62,637 nucleotides of DNA from Secundilactobacillus similis DSM 23365 = JCM 2765. Its GTDB lineage: Bacteria; Bacillota; Bacilli; Lactobacillales; Lactobacillaceae. Shown here piece after piece: positions 25,979 to 34,156 of this stretch. The DNA lies in assembly GCF_001311075.1 (NCBI RefSeq), contig NZ_BBAD01000009.1, positions 1-62,637 of the forward strand. The letters are read 5' to 3'. The notes under the pieces are model-generated. The model was not told the origin of the DNA, searched no databases, and worked only from the letters and a program-made list of their open reading frames with translations. How positions within the stretch are numbered: position 1 is the stretch's first letter; the number at the start of each line of letters is the position of its first letter. Both the position numbers and the translations under genes were made by a program.

Positions 25979-26167
25979 CTACTGCTTAACCGACTGAGTT
26001 AGTTCAGCGATAGCCTTCTCAACCCGCTTACGGCGGTCATCGTTGAGTGGAGTACGAAGCCATTTTGATAGTGTTGTATCAGCAATGCCACAGGCCTCTG
26101 CTACCTCCCAATTTTTTAAATGCGCTTCATAAATACTGTCTCTAATGGGTTGATTTTGAATAGCCAT
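25979..26167 (-). CDS. Cro-like HTH regulator
   Basis: 62 residues; ATG 26167 with AGGAGAG upstream. HTH visible: HLKNWEVAEACGIADTTLSK followed by WLRTPLNDDRRKRVEKAI. Divergent from the CI-like repressor across a 157-base region with operators. First gene of the long minus-strand operon. Confidence 0.75.
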   Translation of the reverse strand: MAIQNQPIRDSIYEAHLKNWEVAEACGIADTTLSKWLRTPLNDDRRKRVEKAIAELTQSVKQ

Positions 26168-26183
26168 AGAATCGCTCTCCTAA

Positions 26184-26201
26184 TGTTCATTTTTATGAAC
26201 A
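26184..26201. promoter_or_regulatory. Operator palindrome 1 of the satellite switch
   Basis: TGTTCATTTTTATGAACA, i.e. GTTCA-N6-TGAAC, just upstream of the Cro-like gene. The same geometry recurs at 26282-26299. Confidence 0.7.
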
Positions 26202-26281
26202 AATCAAAACGGAATAACCGTAAATTTGTTCAACAATCAAAATATAAGCTGGTTCATAAAAAAAGTCAAGAACAACATTGA

Positions 26282-26299
26282 CGTTCATTAAATTGAACG
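26282..26299. promoter_or_regulatory. Operator palindrome 2 of the satellite switch
   Basis: CGTTCATTAAATTGAACG, i.e. GTTCA-N6-TGAAC, placed before the ribosome site of the CI-like repressor (26313). Half-sites such as GGTTCAT also occur between the two. Confidence 0.7.
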
Positions 26300-26324
26300 G
26301 TATATTGTGTGCGGAGGTGTTTTT

Positions 26325-27269
26325 TTGAAAAATAACTTGTCAAAAATTTTGGAAAAAGAGGGAATGACAGTTTCTGAATTAGTCGAGCTGGCACATGTTG
26401 GTAGAACGACTGTATCCCAATTAAAGAATTCTGAAACTATACCCGAAAAAACTAAAATTGGAATTTTGATAGACATTTGCAAGGCATTAAATATCTCAAT
26501 ATCGGATTTAATAAGCATAGATAGTTTTTCATTTGAAGTTGTGGATTTTATACCAATTTATTCGAGCAAAAACACTGGTATAACTGTAATAAAAGCCGTT
26601 GACGATACTTCATATTTTTTCACATTTTTAGTGACGGAGATTAAGCGAGATATTTCGTATGAACATCGAAGAGAGATGGAGAATGAAACAGAAAAACTCG
26701 AAATGAATTTTGAAAATTTACTAAAAAAGAAAGGTGAATCTGCATACTTTGAAGATGATGATGATGATTTTGATGAAAAAATAAGAATAATAAAAGAAAA
26801 ATACTCGGATGAGTATATAGAAAAAATGCAAAAAAAAGCTGAAATTACAGATTTCTATTTCAATAAATATCCGACCAAAATAGTTCGAGTTGAATTGACT
26901 CCTATGGAGGAGTTTGAATGGAATACGATAACTACAAAAAAATCTCAATTAAGTAAACAATTATTAAAATTTACGCCACTCAAACCTGGTGCTTTTGATA
27001 TGACAATATCTAATGAGCAACTTATCGAGCTTACCGTGGACATTGAAAACATGCTTTCTCAAGGTAACAGGGACAATGTGGATAATCCTAGATATTCATG
27101 GCATTTATATGACACGCGTGATAAAGAACAAAGATTAAAAATATTTCAACGTGCTAAGAATCAAGATAGGTTAAAAGATTTACGATCGTCTGTGCTAGAA
27201 TCAGTGAAATTAGAAGAAGCGGAATCTAAAAGTAAGTTACTGCGTCTGCTCCATTTCTACGAAAAATGA
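26325..27269 (+). CDS. CI-like XRE-family repressor with long acidic C-terminal region
   Basis: 314 residues from TTG 26325 (GGAGGT upstream). An N-terminal XRE HTH spans residues ~1-66 (MTVSELVELAHVGRTTVSQL and the following helices). The rest is unlike CI peptidase or metalloprotease domains; it is charged, with a run of Asp (EDDDDDFDE) and Lys/Glu-rich helices. Codon use is markedly A+T-rich compared with all neighbours, pointing to separate acquisition. Probably the master repressor; how it is inactivated is unclear, since no LexA-type or ImmA-type domain is seen. Confidence 0.7.
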   Translation: MKNNLSKILEKEGMTVSELVELAHVGRTTVSQLKNSETIPEKTKIGILIDICKALNISISDLISIDSFSFEVVDFIPIYSSKNTGITVIKAVDDTSYFFTFLVTEIKRDISYEHRREMENETEKLEMNFENLLKKKGESAYFEDDDDDFDEKIRIIKEKYSDEYIEKMQKKAEITDFYFNKYPTKIVRVELTPMEEFEWNTITTKKSQLSKQLLKFTPLKPGAFDMTISNEQLIELTVDIENMLSQGNRDNVDNPRYSWHLYDTRDKEQRLKIFQRAKNQDRLKDLRSSVLESVKLEEAESKSKLLRLLHFYEK

Positions 27270-27320
27270 TCCTAGTTAAACTGCAAATTAACTATTGCTA
27301 CGTGTCATGTCTACATACCT

Positions 27321-27333
27321 ACCGCCCACCGGT
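27321..27333 (+). repeat. 13-bp satellite repeat, copy 3
   Basis: ACCGCCCACCGGT 20 bases upstream of the integrase start. Confidence 0.6.
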
Positions 27334-27351
27334 ACGAAAGGGACTGACAGC

Positions 27352-28530
27352 ATGGCAAGCTTTAAGAAGTACACCGATAAGACCGGCAGCGAACTCTGGA
27401 TGTTTCAGGCTTATCTAGGGATTGACCCGGCCACTGGTAAAAAGGTTAAGACTACACGCCGTGGTTTTAAACGCAAAAAAGAAGCCCAACTAGCCTTGAA
27501 TCGGCTAAAATTGGACTTCGATAAAAGCGGGCTGGCACGCTCGCAAGTATTTACGTATCAAGAATTGTATGAACAGTGGTTAGTCGGCTACCGGGTAACT
27601 GTGAAGAACAGTACGTTGGCAACCGTCCAACGGTTATTTACTAACCGTATTCTACCAGCTTTTGGCAATCGTTGCATTGATAAAATCACGCTGCCGTATA
27701 CGCAAAAGGTCGTTAATCAGTGGGCCAAAGAACTTGCGTCGTATCGTCAAGTGCTGACGTATGCGGGCATGGTGTTCCAGTACGCACTTAAACTTGACCT
27801 GATCGTTAAAGACCCGTCCAAGCTGGTGACGCATCCGAAACCAAAAGCGGCGCCGGGACCTAAAAAGTTTAAGCTGGCGGATGACTGGGAGAACTATTAC
27901 ACGAAAGAAGAATTACAACGCTTCTTCGATTGCTTAGATGATAATGAGAAGATTACCGGGCGTCATCAAGTCAGCGTGTTTTTCAAAGTAATGGCATTAA
28001 CAGGAATGCGTGATGGCGAGCAGCTTGCGTTGAAGTGGTCAAATGTTGATTTGGTTAACAACGTGATTAACGTTCGGCAGACCCTTGCGAAAGGGACTAG
28101 CGGGGCGTGCATACAATCACCCAAAACACCTAGTTCTAACCGGTCAATCAATATTGACGATGATACGGCTAGGTTGCTAAAAAAGTGGCAGTTGATCCAA
28201 CGGCAGCAGCTACTGATGACTGGGTACAATGTTAAAGCCCACGCTGATCAACTGGTGTTTACTAACCGCAAGAACACGTTTTTAGCTCAAACAACCGTGC
28301 AGCAGTGGTTAGTTCACATCATCGAGAAGTATCATTTGAAGTACATTCGTATTCATGGGTTGCGTCACACCTACGCTTCACTGTTATTTGAATCACACGC
28401 CAGCATTAAGGCCATGCAGAAATTGATGGGGCATTCAAACATTCAAACGACGATGAACATTTACACCCATTTGTCTGAAACGACTAAGCAAGAAACGGTT
28501 GAAAACATGAGTAAATACGTTAATTCTTAG
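27352..28530 (+). CDS. int: Tyrosine-type site-specific integrase
   Basis: 392 residues from ATG 27352 (GAAAGGGA upstream). N-terminal arm-binding AP2-like domain (FKKYTDKTGSELWMFQAYLG, then TRRGFKRKKEAQ), a SAM-like core-binding domain (~60-165), and a catalytic domain with R in GMRDGEQLALKW, HGLRHTYAS (H and R), MGHSNIQTT (H) and the Tyr in NIYTHL. All catalytic residues present. Located just inside attR and reading toward it, as in Tn916- and PICI-type elements. Confidence 0.93.
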   Translation: MASFKKYTDKTGSELWMFQAYLGIDPATGKKVKTTRRGFKRKKEAQLALNRLKLDFDKSGLARSQVFTYQELYEQWLVGYRVTVKNSTLATVQRLFTNRILPAFGNRCIDKITLPYTQKVVNQWAKELASYRQVLTYAGMVFQYALKLDLIVKDPSKLVTHPKPKAAPGPKKFKLADDWENYYTKEELQRFFDCLDDNEKITGRHQVSVFFKVMALTGMRDGEQLALKWSNVDLVNNVINVRQTLAKGTSGACIQSPKTPSSNRSINIDDDTARLLKKWQLIQRQQLLMTGYNVKAHADQLVFTNRKNTFLAQTTVQQWLVHIIEKYHLKYIRIHGLRHTYASLLFESHASIKAMQKLMGHSNIQTTMNIYTHLSETTKQETVENMSKYVNS

Positions 28531-28533
28531 TAG

Positions 28534-28555
28534 ATGGCATTCAAAAGGGCATTCA
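28534..28555 (+). repeat. Putative integrase arm site, right copy
   Basis: Identical to 13797-13818; lies four bases after the integrase stop and 55 bases from the attR core. Confidence 0.6.
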
Positions 28556-28609
28556 CGTCCAGCCTTTAGCAACGAAAATGCCCGGTTAGCACAGTTATAT
28601 CAACATTCC

Positions 28610-28636
28610 TTGAAAAATACGGTATAATGGTTGTAA
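28610..28636 (+). other. attR core of the satellite
   Basis: Identical to the 27-bp core at 13666-13692. It holds TATAAT (28623-28628) about 108 bases upstream of degV, so the core may supply the degV -10 box while the satellite supplies the DNA upstream. Confidence 0.88.
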
Positions 28637-28735
28637 TTATCTAGTACTAGTATAGCGCCGAATCTCGAAACGGGCACCCCAGAACTTTGCCGGTGGTCGA
28701 TTGATTCGGTAACTTGACCAAAAGAGGTGGCCCCA

Positions 28736-29575
28736 TTGAGTATTCAAATCGTAACGGATTCAACTGTTCAGTTAACTGAATCAGAATTAGCTGAATTACC
28801 CATTACCGTTGTGCCCCTGATCGTTCGTCTGGGGACGAAGGAGTATTTAAATGACGGTGTTCAAATTACTAATGCCCAATTTTTAAGTCATTTGGCTAAC
28901 GATGATGAACTGCCGAAGACTAGTCAACCATCGATCGGTCAATTTTTGGAAGTGTTCGACCGTTTGGGTGAAAATGGCGATGAAGTGCTTTGCTTGAACC
29001 TAACTCATTTTCTAAGTGGCACGGTCAACGCGGCCCGGCAAGCGGCTGAGATGACTGATACCAAGGTCACCGTCATCGATACATTATCGATCGACCGCGG
29101 TCTGGCCTTTCAGGTGATCACCGCAGCCAAGTTGGCGAAGAACGGTGCGCCAATGGAAAACATTCTGGCAGCGATTGATTTGCACCGGTCACACACCGAA
29201 ATTTTCGTGTTCTTAAATACGTTGGAAAACCTAGTCAAAGGTGGCCGACTGAGTAAGGCGGCTGGTGGTATCGCCAGTCTGTTGCACATTAAAGTGATGG
29301 CAGAAGTGGTGGACGGCGAACTCCAAGTTGCGGCGAAGGGGCGTGGCAAGCGATTCTTGAACAAACAACTGGATGAACTAGTTGAGCGAATCAAAATGGA
29401 ATCACCAGCGAAGGTTGGCTTGACCCACGTTGATAATCTGACTCAAGCTAGCGAAATCGCCAACCGAATCCACGAAGCGTTGCCTAATACGCTGATTACG
29501 ATCCATGAAGCGGGTCCCGTTATTAGTACCCATACGGGTGTGGGGGCTTTGGCGGTGGAGTTTTATACGGATTAG
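28736..29575 (+). CDS. DegV family fatty-acid-binding protein
   Basis: About 280 residues. DegV hallmarks: IVTDSTVQLT at the N terminus, KTSQPSIGQF, LSGTVNAARQAAE (lipid head-group loop) and NLVKGGRLSKAAG. Such proteins bind fatty acids for FakA phosphorylation. TTG 28736 has AGAGGTGG upstream; GTG 28727 is alternative. A long hairpin element begins three bases after the TAG stop. Confidence 0.88.
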   Translation: MSIQIVTDSTVQLTESELAELPITVVPLIVRLGTKEYLNDGVQITNAQFLSHLANDDELPKTSQPSIGQFLEVFDRLGENGDEVLCLNLTHFLSGTVNAARQAAEMTDTKVTVIDTLSIDRGLAFQVITAAKLAKNGAPMENILAAIDLHRSHTEIFVFLNTLENLVKGGRLSKAAGGIASLLHIKVMAEVVDGELQVAAKGRGKRFLNKQLDELVERIKMESPAKVGLTHVDNLTQASEIANRIHEALPNTLITIHEAGPVISTHTGVGALAVEFYTD

Positions 29576-29578
29576 AGA

Positions 29579-29691
29579 GTGTCAAAAATCGCGGTTAGGA
29601 CCCAGAATATAAGACAACAAAAGCCTAGCTTCCCGGTCTTGGAAGCTAGGCTTTTGTTGTCTTATATGGCCGGGTCCTGCGATTTTGGCAC
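29579..29691 (+). repeat. Structured element, long-hairpin type (copy A3)
   Basis: Outer stem 29579-29592 with 29679-29691 (one bulged A, one G-T), GGTT bulge, 7-bp stem AGGACCC/GGGTCCT, AGA/GGCC loop, and a 27-bp perfect inner stem. The inner-stem sequence is wholly different from copies A1 and A2. The tail is truncated after CGTTT. Bases 29692-29860 show nothing further; TATAAT near 29869 is a likely -10 for the next gene. Confidence 0.83.
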
Positions 29692-29902
29692 GTTTAGGCT
29701 AGATAAAAGCCTAGAGGTTCAAGTAAGATCCAAATTGATCACAAGTCAAGAGACCATTTCAATCCTTACCAAAGTAACGCCCCTTTAGCCAAACCAAAAC
29801 TTGACCCCAGCCCACCAAAAACAACCCCCCCAACCCCCAATTTTCCCCACCCGCTATGCTATAATAAAGGTAATCAAACCGGTCAAAAAGGGGGACGAGC
29901 TG

Positions 29903-30496
29903 ATGCACATCAAACAGGTCGTTAAATGGGGATTACCGCTATTAATGTTAGGCGTTTTAGGAGGCTGTGGGCAGAACAAACAGTCGCAGTCACAATCAGA
30001 GTCAACGGCGTCCTCTAAACAGGTCAAGCAGTCAGATCAATCATCAAGTGATTCAGCAACGTCGGCGTCAACAAGCAGTGAATCGGATGCAGCAACTAGT
30101 GCTAGCGATGCAACCAGCACAACGCAATCAAACGCGTCAACGGCTGCAACGAGTTCGAGTCAGTCAGCAGATAGCACCCAAAAGAACACTACCAAATCGT
30201 CGAGTGCCAACACAACCGGCACCGTCAGCCAAGCCAGCGTCCTCAACCAAGTTTACCAACAATTGAGTGGTCAGTACGCCCGGCAGGATTTGCTGATGCA
30301 GGTCAGTCAGGGCCAACCCGGTATTTATACCGTGCAGGTTCAAGAAAATCACCAGTCGGCGAACATGAAGTCGGCGGGCGCGGATCCAAGTACGACGCCA
30401 ACGGTGGCTTGGTTCCAGACGAATCAGCAGGGACAGCTGCTTCGTTCAGATAATGGGGGCGCAAGTTACTATGTGGTTGGTAAAGTGACGCAATAA
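29903..30496 (+). CDS. Lipoprotein of unknown function
   Basis: 197 residues. Signal peptide with lipobox LGGC (Cys near residue 21), then a Ser/Thr/Gln-rich linker (~22-105), and a small C-terminal domain (VLNQVYQQLSGQYARQDLLM ... ASYYVVGKVTQ). Anchored at the outer membrane face. No known domain in the folded part. Start ATG 29903 has GGGGGA upstream. Confidence 0.68.
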   Translation: MHIKQVVKWGLPLLMLGVLGGCGQNKQSQSQSESTASSKQVKQSDQSSSDSATSASTSSESDAATSASDATSTTQSNASTAATSSSQSADSTQKNTTKSSSANTTGTVSQASVLNQVYQQLSGQYARQDLLMQVSQGQPGIYTVQVQENHQSANMKSAGADPSTTPTVAWFQTNQQGQLLRSDNGGASYYVVGKVTQ

Positions 30497-30506
30497 AAGA
30501 CAAATT

Positions 30507-30557
30507 AAAAACGAACTTAGCAGTTTTGCGCAGGCAAAGCAACTAAGTCCGTTTTCA
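30507..30557. terminator. Intrinsic terminator (bidirectional)
   Basis: AAAACG...ACTTAG pairs with CTAAGT...CGTTTT between convergent genes. Confidence 0.7.
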
Positions 30558-30590
30558 TTAAAGAGGTTTGCAGTCGCAGATAACGACGTC

Positions 30591-30941
30591 CTACCAAGTC
30601 CCGTGACGATGACGAATCGAGCCACGAAGCTGAAAAAGGGCGACGATAAAAGCGAAAAATGCAATGGTGGCGATGATCGTCCAGAGCCAGCCAGTGGTCT
30701 GAACGAAGACGTAGTAACCGATTCCGATGGAACTGATCGCAGTGAGTGCTAGTGACAACGGTAGTGAATCAAGACCGTAAAAGGCATGACCTACGCTGAT
30801 GGCAATGGCGCCTGTGAAAACAGTCTCGGCGCTTTCAAGACTACCTGGATGGTAGAAGATCCCGCCGAGTTCAAGCAGCAATCCAATGACGATCAGCGCA
30901 ATGCCGAAGAGGGTCGTAAACTTGAGTGAGTTGCGTTCCAT
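30591..30941 (-). CDS. Small four-helix membrane protein, unknown
   Basis: 116 residues from ATG 30941 (AAGGTG upstream). Four hydrophobic segments cover most of the chain, short basic C terminus (RGSIRHRHGTW). No recognised family. Alone on this strand, upstream of the ECF transporter's end. Confidence 0.55.
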   Translation of the reverse strand: MERNSLKFTTLFGIALIVIGLLLELGGIFYHPGSLESAETVFTGAIAISVGHAFYGLDSLPLSLALTAISSIGIGYYVFVQTTGWLWTIIATIAFFAFIVALFQLRGSIRHRHGTW

Positions 30942-31011
30942 GATAATCACCTTCTTTAATCAATATTATAAAACTTTCTTGAAAAAAGCGGTATGAAAAA
31001 TTACAAAATGA

Positions 31012-31668
31012 TTAGGAAAGGTGTAACCCAAAGAGGGCAATTTGCAGAAGAATTAAACTGCCAATTAAAATTGCCCAGTCACGCCAACTCACACTAACCG
31101 TTTTGTAGAAACTTCGCGGTGCACCTTCGACGAAACCGTGAGACGTCATGGCTTCCGCTAGGTTTTCGGACCAGTTCAACGAGGCCAAAATAGCTTTGAA
31201 GTAGAGCTGTGGTGACCAGAAATGCAACGTCTGGCCTCGCATATTACCAGCTGCCCGAATGATGTTCACTTCACTCACAATTTTCGGTAATAGATTAAAA
31301 GCGCCTAAGAATCCGTAGGCGAATTTGCTGGGCAGGTGCGCATTTTGTTCTAATGACATAATCAGATCCGCAATCGGCGTCGTTAACGTAGCGGCAGACC
31401 CCACGAAGACGTAGGCGTAGATCCGGGTGAACAGAACTAGCGCAAAGTGGGTACCGGCGTCAGATTGTAGCAAAATTGCGACAGCCAGTGCAACCGCTGG
31501 AATCAACGGCGTCACCAGTAAGAGGCCAACTCGCTTCCAAGGGGTTCGGTGAATCAGAATTGCGAGCAGGCCAATCGCTGCCAGCACCACGTTGACGATC
31601 CAAGTGTTGGTAAATGAAATCTCCAGTGCAATCAGCACGGCTAACAGAAACTTTAAACTCGGGTTCAT
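31012..31668 (-). CDS. ykoC: ECF transporter transmembrane component (EcfT/YkoC type)
   Basis: 218 residues. Several membrane helices and the coupling motif RAAGNMRGQ (Ala-Arg-Gly type), which contacts the ATPases. Overlaps the ATPase gene by four bases (ATGA). Third gene of a TPP-riboswitch-controlled operon, so it powers uptake of a thiamine precursor. Confidence 0.85.
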   Translation of the reverse strand: MNPSLKFLLAVLIALEISFTNTWIVNVVLAAIGLLAILIHRTPWKRVGLLLVTPLIPAVALAVAILLQSDAGTHFALVLFTRIYAYVFVGSAATLTTPIADLIMSLEQNAHLPSKFAYGFLGAFNLLPKIVSEVNIIRAAGNMRGQTLHFWSPQLYFKAILASLNWSENLAEAMTSHGFVEGAPRSFYKTVSVSWRDWAILIGSLILLQIALFGLHLS

Positions 31669-33119
31669 TGTGCGAGCCTCCCAACGTACTGAAGTTGCTG
31701 ATCCGCCAACGCTACGTGGTAGTCAATCAGGGTGTCGATGCCGAATAGTTGGTGACTGACAATGATGTAGGTTTGGTGGCAGTCGCGAACGACCTGTTTC
31801 ATGAGTTGCAGAATCTGTTGTAACGACGTAAAGTCCAGACCGGTAAAGGGTTCGTCAAATAACAGGACGGGCGTGGCCATCATCAGCATTTCTAAAATTT
31901 GAAGCTTCTTTTTCTGGCCGCCGCTTAGTGAGTAGACGACCTGTTCTTGAAGGCCATCGAGGTGTAACTCGGTTAAAAAGCCGTCGAGCTTGTCCCGGAA
32001 GTAGTCGGCTTGCTGGCTATTCTTCAAGGAAAGGTCGAGTTCTTCTGCTACGGTCACGTTTAAGAATTGCTGACTAGCATCTTGGAAGACTAAGCCAAGT
32101 TGCCGGTAAAGTGGCTTGGGGCGGAGTTTACTGACTTCTTTATCCGCTAGTTTAATGGAGCCATCGTAGCGTCGCAGTTTAGCAATCGCGGTCAATAAGG
32201 TTGATTTACCAGAACCGTTTAGCCCTGTCAGTAGGGTGACACGGTTTTGATAGAACTTAAAGTCGGGTTGATCTAGTAAAACCCGTTCGCCAGCTTGCAG
32301 GTGCAAGTGGTCAAGGGTAATCAGAGCCTGTTCATCCTCTGGCTTAGGCAGTGCTAGTGACGTTTCGGTGACGGTTTCGCGTGTAAACTGGTTCAATCGA
32401 TCACTGGCCTCGGTAGAACTGAGATGGGTGAGTTCGGTGCCACCAGCGTTTAGCAGGTACATCTGATCCACTAGTGGTGCGTAGTCTTCCAAATCGTGAT
32501 CAGCAATGATGATTGTTTTATGTTCTTCGCGTTGCAGTTGAGATAACTTCGCCAATAATACTTGCCGCGCATCAGGATCAACGCTGGCAAAGGGTTCGTC
32601 CAAGAGAATCGTATCAGTGGCCATAACAACGATAACTGCTAAAGCCACCTTTTGCTTTTCACCACCAGATAAACTGTTCAGTTGCCGGTGACGTAGATCA
32701 TCGATGCCAACGTAGGTCAAGGCGTGGTCAACGCGATCAGCCATCTCACTAGGCGCTACTTGTTGGTTTTCCAAGGTGAAAATCAGTTCATTTTCCACGG
32801 TATCCATGGCGAACTGCTCATTGGGATTTTGAAACATCATGGCGACCATTGCTGCGCGGTGCTCAGCGTCGATTTGGTCAACCGGTTGGCCGTCCAGCGT
32901 AATCTCGCCAGCTACTTGATGTCCCGCAAACTGGGGGTATAAGCCACTGATGAGTTTCAACAGGGTGGATTTGCCAGAACCGGATGGGCCGGTGAGCAGT
33001 GAAAACTGCCCCGTTGGAAATTCCGTTGAAAGCTGATCCAGAGTCAACTGAGCGTCAACGTTGGCGTCATCGTTACTCGGATATGCGAATGAAAGTTGAT
33101 TGACAGAAACGGTTGCCAT
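31665..33119 (-). CDS. ykoD: ECF transporter double ATPase (YkoD type)
   Basis: About 484 residues holding two ABC ATPase domains in one chain. First: Walker A GPSGSGKST, signature LSGGEKQKVALA, Walker B ILLDEPFAS. Second: GLNGSGKST, LSGGQKKKLQILE, LLFDEPFTGLD. Start ATG 33119 has GAGGT upstream. Lies 17 bases from the substrate-binding subunit gene. Confidence 0.9.
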   Translation of the reverse strand: MATVSVNQLSFAYPSNDDANVDAQLTLDQLSTEFPTGQFSLLTGPSGSGKSTLLKLISGLYPQFAGHQVAGEITLDGQPVDQIDAEHRAAMVAMMFQNPNEQFAMDTVENELIFTLENQQVAPSEMADRVDHALTYVGIDDLRHRQLNSLSGGEKQKVALAVIVVMATDTILLDEPFASVDPDARQVLLAKLSQLQREEHKTIIIADHDLEDYAPLVDQMYLLNAGGTELTHLSSTEASDRLNQFTRETVTETSLALPKPEDEQALITLDHLHLQAGERVLLDQPDFKFYQNRVTLLTGLNGSGKSTLLTAIAKLRRYDGSIKLADKEVSKLRPKPLYRQLGLVFQDASQQFLNVTVAEELDLSLKNSQQADYFRDKLDGFLTELHLDGLQEQVVYSLSGGQKKKLQILEMLMMATPVLLFDEPFTGLDFTSLQQILQLMKQVVRDCHQTYIIVSHQLFGIDTLIDYHVALADQQLQYVGRLAQ

Positions 33120-33136
33120 GGTGTGAGACCTCAATT

Positions 33137-33709
33137 CTAACGAGAAGTTTGTGGAAGCAAGTGGGTGCGGTCGAGAAGGTTAACGATGGCTCTAGAAATC
33201 AAGCCGCCGAAAATAAACATGGAAATTAACCGAATGACGAAGAGGGCCACTAATAGACCAAGGTGGTAGGCGGCGTAACCGTTACGTGCCATGTCCCAAG
33301 CGAAGGTCACGATGGTGGTGGTCAACACACTCAGGTTCAGGCTGAACCAGTCGTAACGCTTGTAGCCAGTGAAGGCGAAGCCGAGTTCGGAAGCGACCCC
33401 TTGAACGACCCCGGAAATCATGGTTGCAGCGCCCCATTGGCCGCCAAAAAACATTTCAACCACGGAACCCAAGAATTCACCTAAGGTTGCCGAACCGACT
33501 TTTTTGAACAGGTAACCAGCCAGTGGACCGGCCATGCACCAAACGCCCATTAAGATGTCGTTGGCAGCGGGGCCTAAGCCAATTGGCGTCATAGCCACGG
33601 TCAAGATGTTGTAGACCGGTCCAATGACCCAGTAAATAACCCCGAAGAAAATAGCGATCAATGCAAGTAAGATAATGTCGCGTAAATGCCATGCGTTAGA
33701 ATATTTCAT
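33137..33709 (-). CDS. ykoE: ECF substrate-binding subunit, hydroxymethylpyrimidine/thiamine (YkoE)
   Basis: 190 residues with about six membrane helices. YkoE-type sequence: WHLRDIILLALIAIFFGVIYW at the N terminus and GEFLGSVVEMFFGGQWGA. Known YkoEDC systems import the pyrimidine part of thiamine. Its position directly behind a TPP riboswitch supports this. Confidence 0.9.
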   Translation of the reverse strand: MKYSNAWHLRDIILLALIAIFFGVIYWVIGPVYNILTVAMTPIGLGPAANDILMGVWCMAGPLAGYLFKKVGSATLGEFLGSVVEMFFGGQWGAATMISGVVQGVASELGFAFTGYKRYDWFSLNLSVLTTTIVTFAWDMARNGYAAYHLGLLVALFVIRLISMFIFGGLISRAIVNLLDRTHLLPQTSR

Positions 33710-33780
33710 GAATAAGTCCTTCTTTCAATAATATGGCCTAAACGGTGACGTTGAGTGATCAAGTCAACGTCGGACGCAAA

Positions 33781-33818
33781 ACGAGCCAGAGATAAACGTT
33801 AGTTCATCTCTGGCTCGT
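33781..33818 (-). terminator. Riboswitch expression-platform terminator
   Basis: ACGAGCCAGAGAT pairs with ATCTCTGGCTCGT (13 bp). On the minus strand it is followed by TTTTG, between the TPP aptamer and ykoE. Confidence 0.85.
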
Positions 33819-33860
33819 CCTTTTGGCTTTTATGATTAATTAATCGCGATTAAAAAAGTA

Positions 33861-33932
33861 TTATGCTCCCTTCGCTGGTACTAACCAGATCAGGTTCAAT
33901 GGGTGTATCTCAGCCAAAAGGCACCCCAGATA
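33861..33932 (-). promoter_or_regulatory. TPP (thiamine pyrophosphate) riboswitch
   Basis: On the minus strand: GGGGTGCC, then CTGAGATACACCC, then GAACCTGATCTGGTTAGTA and CCAGCGAAGGGA. These are the conserved THI-box segments in order. The terminator downstream makes it an off switch when thiamine is plentiful. Confidence 0.96.
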
Positions 33933-34085
33933 ACGTTTAGTTCACTCTAAAGTCTACACGCCAGCCGGGTATTTTGCAATGATTATCTCTGATTGGTCTG
34001 TGCCAAACCGGGATTAGTCGAGCATGGACTTACGTGTGATCGATAGTGGGGTGGACGATCAATTAATGGTTATTCGGGAAACTAA

Positions 34086-34121
34086 AAACACACGCTAGGC
34101 TAAAGACCATAGCGTGTGTTT
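34086..34121 (-). terminator. Intrinsic terminator of the MHS transporter gene
   Basis: AAACACACGCTA pairs with TAGCGTGTGTTT; downstream of the minus-strand gene ending at 34157. Confidence 0.85.
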
Positions 34122-34156
34122 ATTTTGATGCATTCAGTGAGTTTAGCGGTTCGTCA

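Larger units (their letters stand above)
13666..28636. mobile_element. Integrated phage satellite (PICI-like), about 15 kb
   Basis: Bounded by 27-bp direct repeats. Contents in order from the right end: tyrosine integrase, CI-like repressor, divergent Cro-like gene, antirepressor, Xis-like protein, several small genes, prim-pol, superfamily 3-like helicase, an iteron origin, a chain of small overlapping genes, a long non-coding repeat region, and a late-regulator-like gene near the left end. No capsid, tail, portal or lysis gene is seen and no terminase is recognised. Integrase, divergent regulators and primase/helicase followed by an iteron origin match Gram-positive phage-inducible islands. 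Helper phage unknown. Confidence 0.82.
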
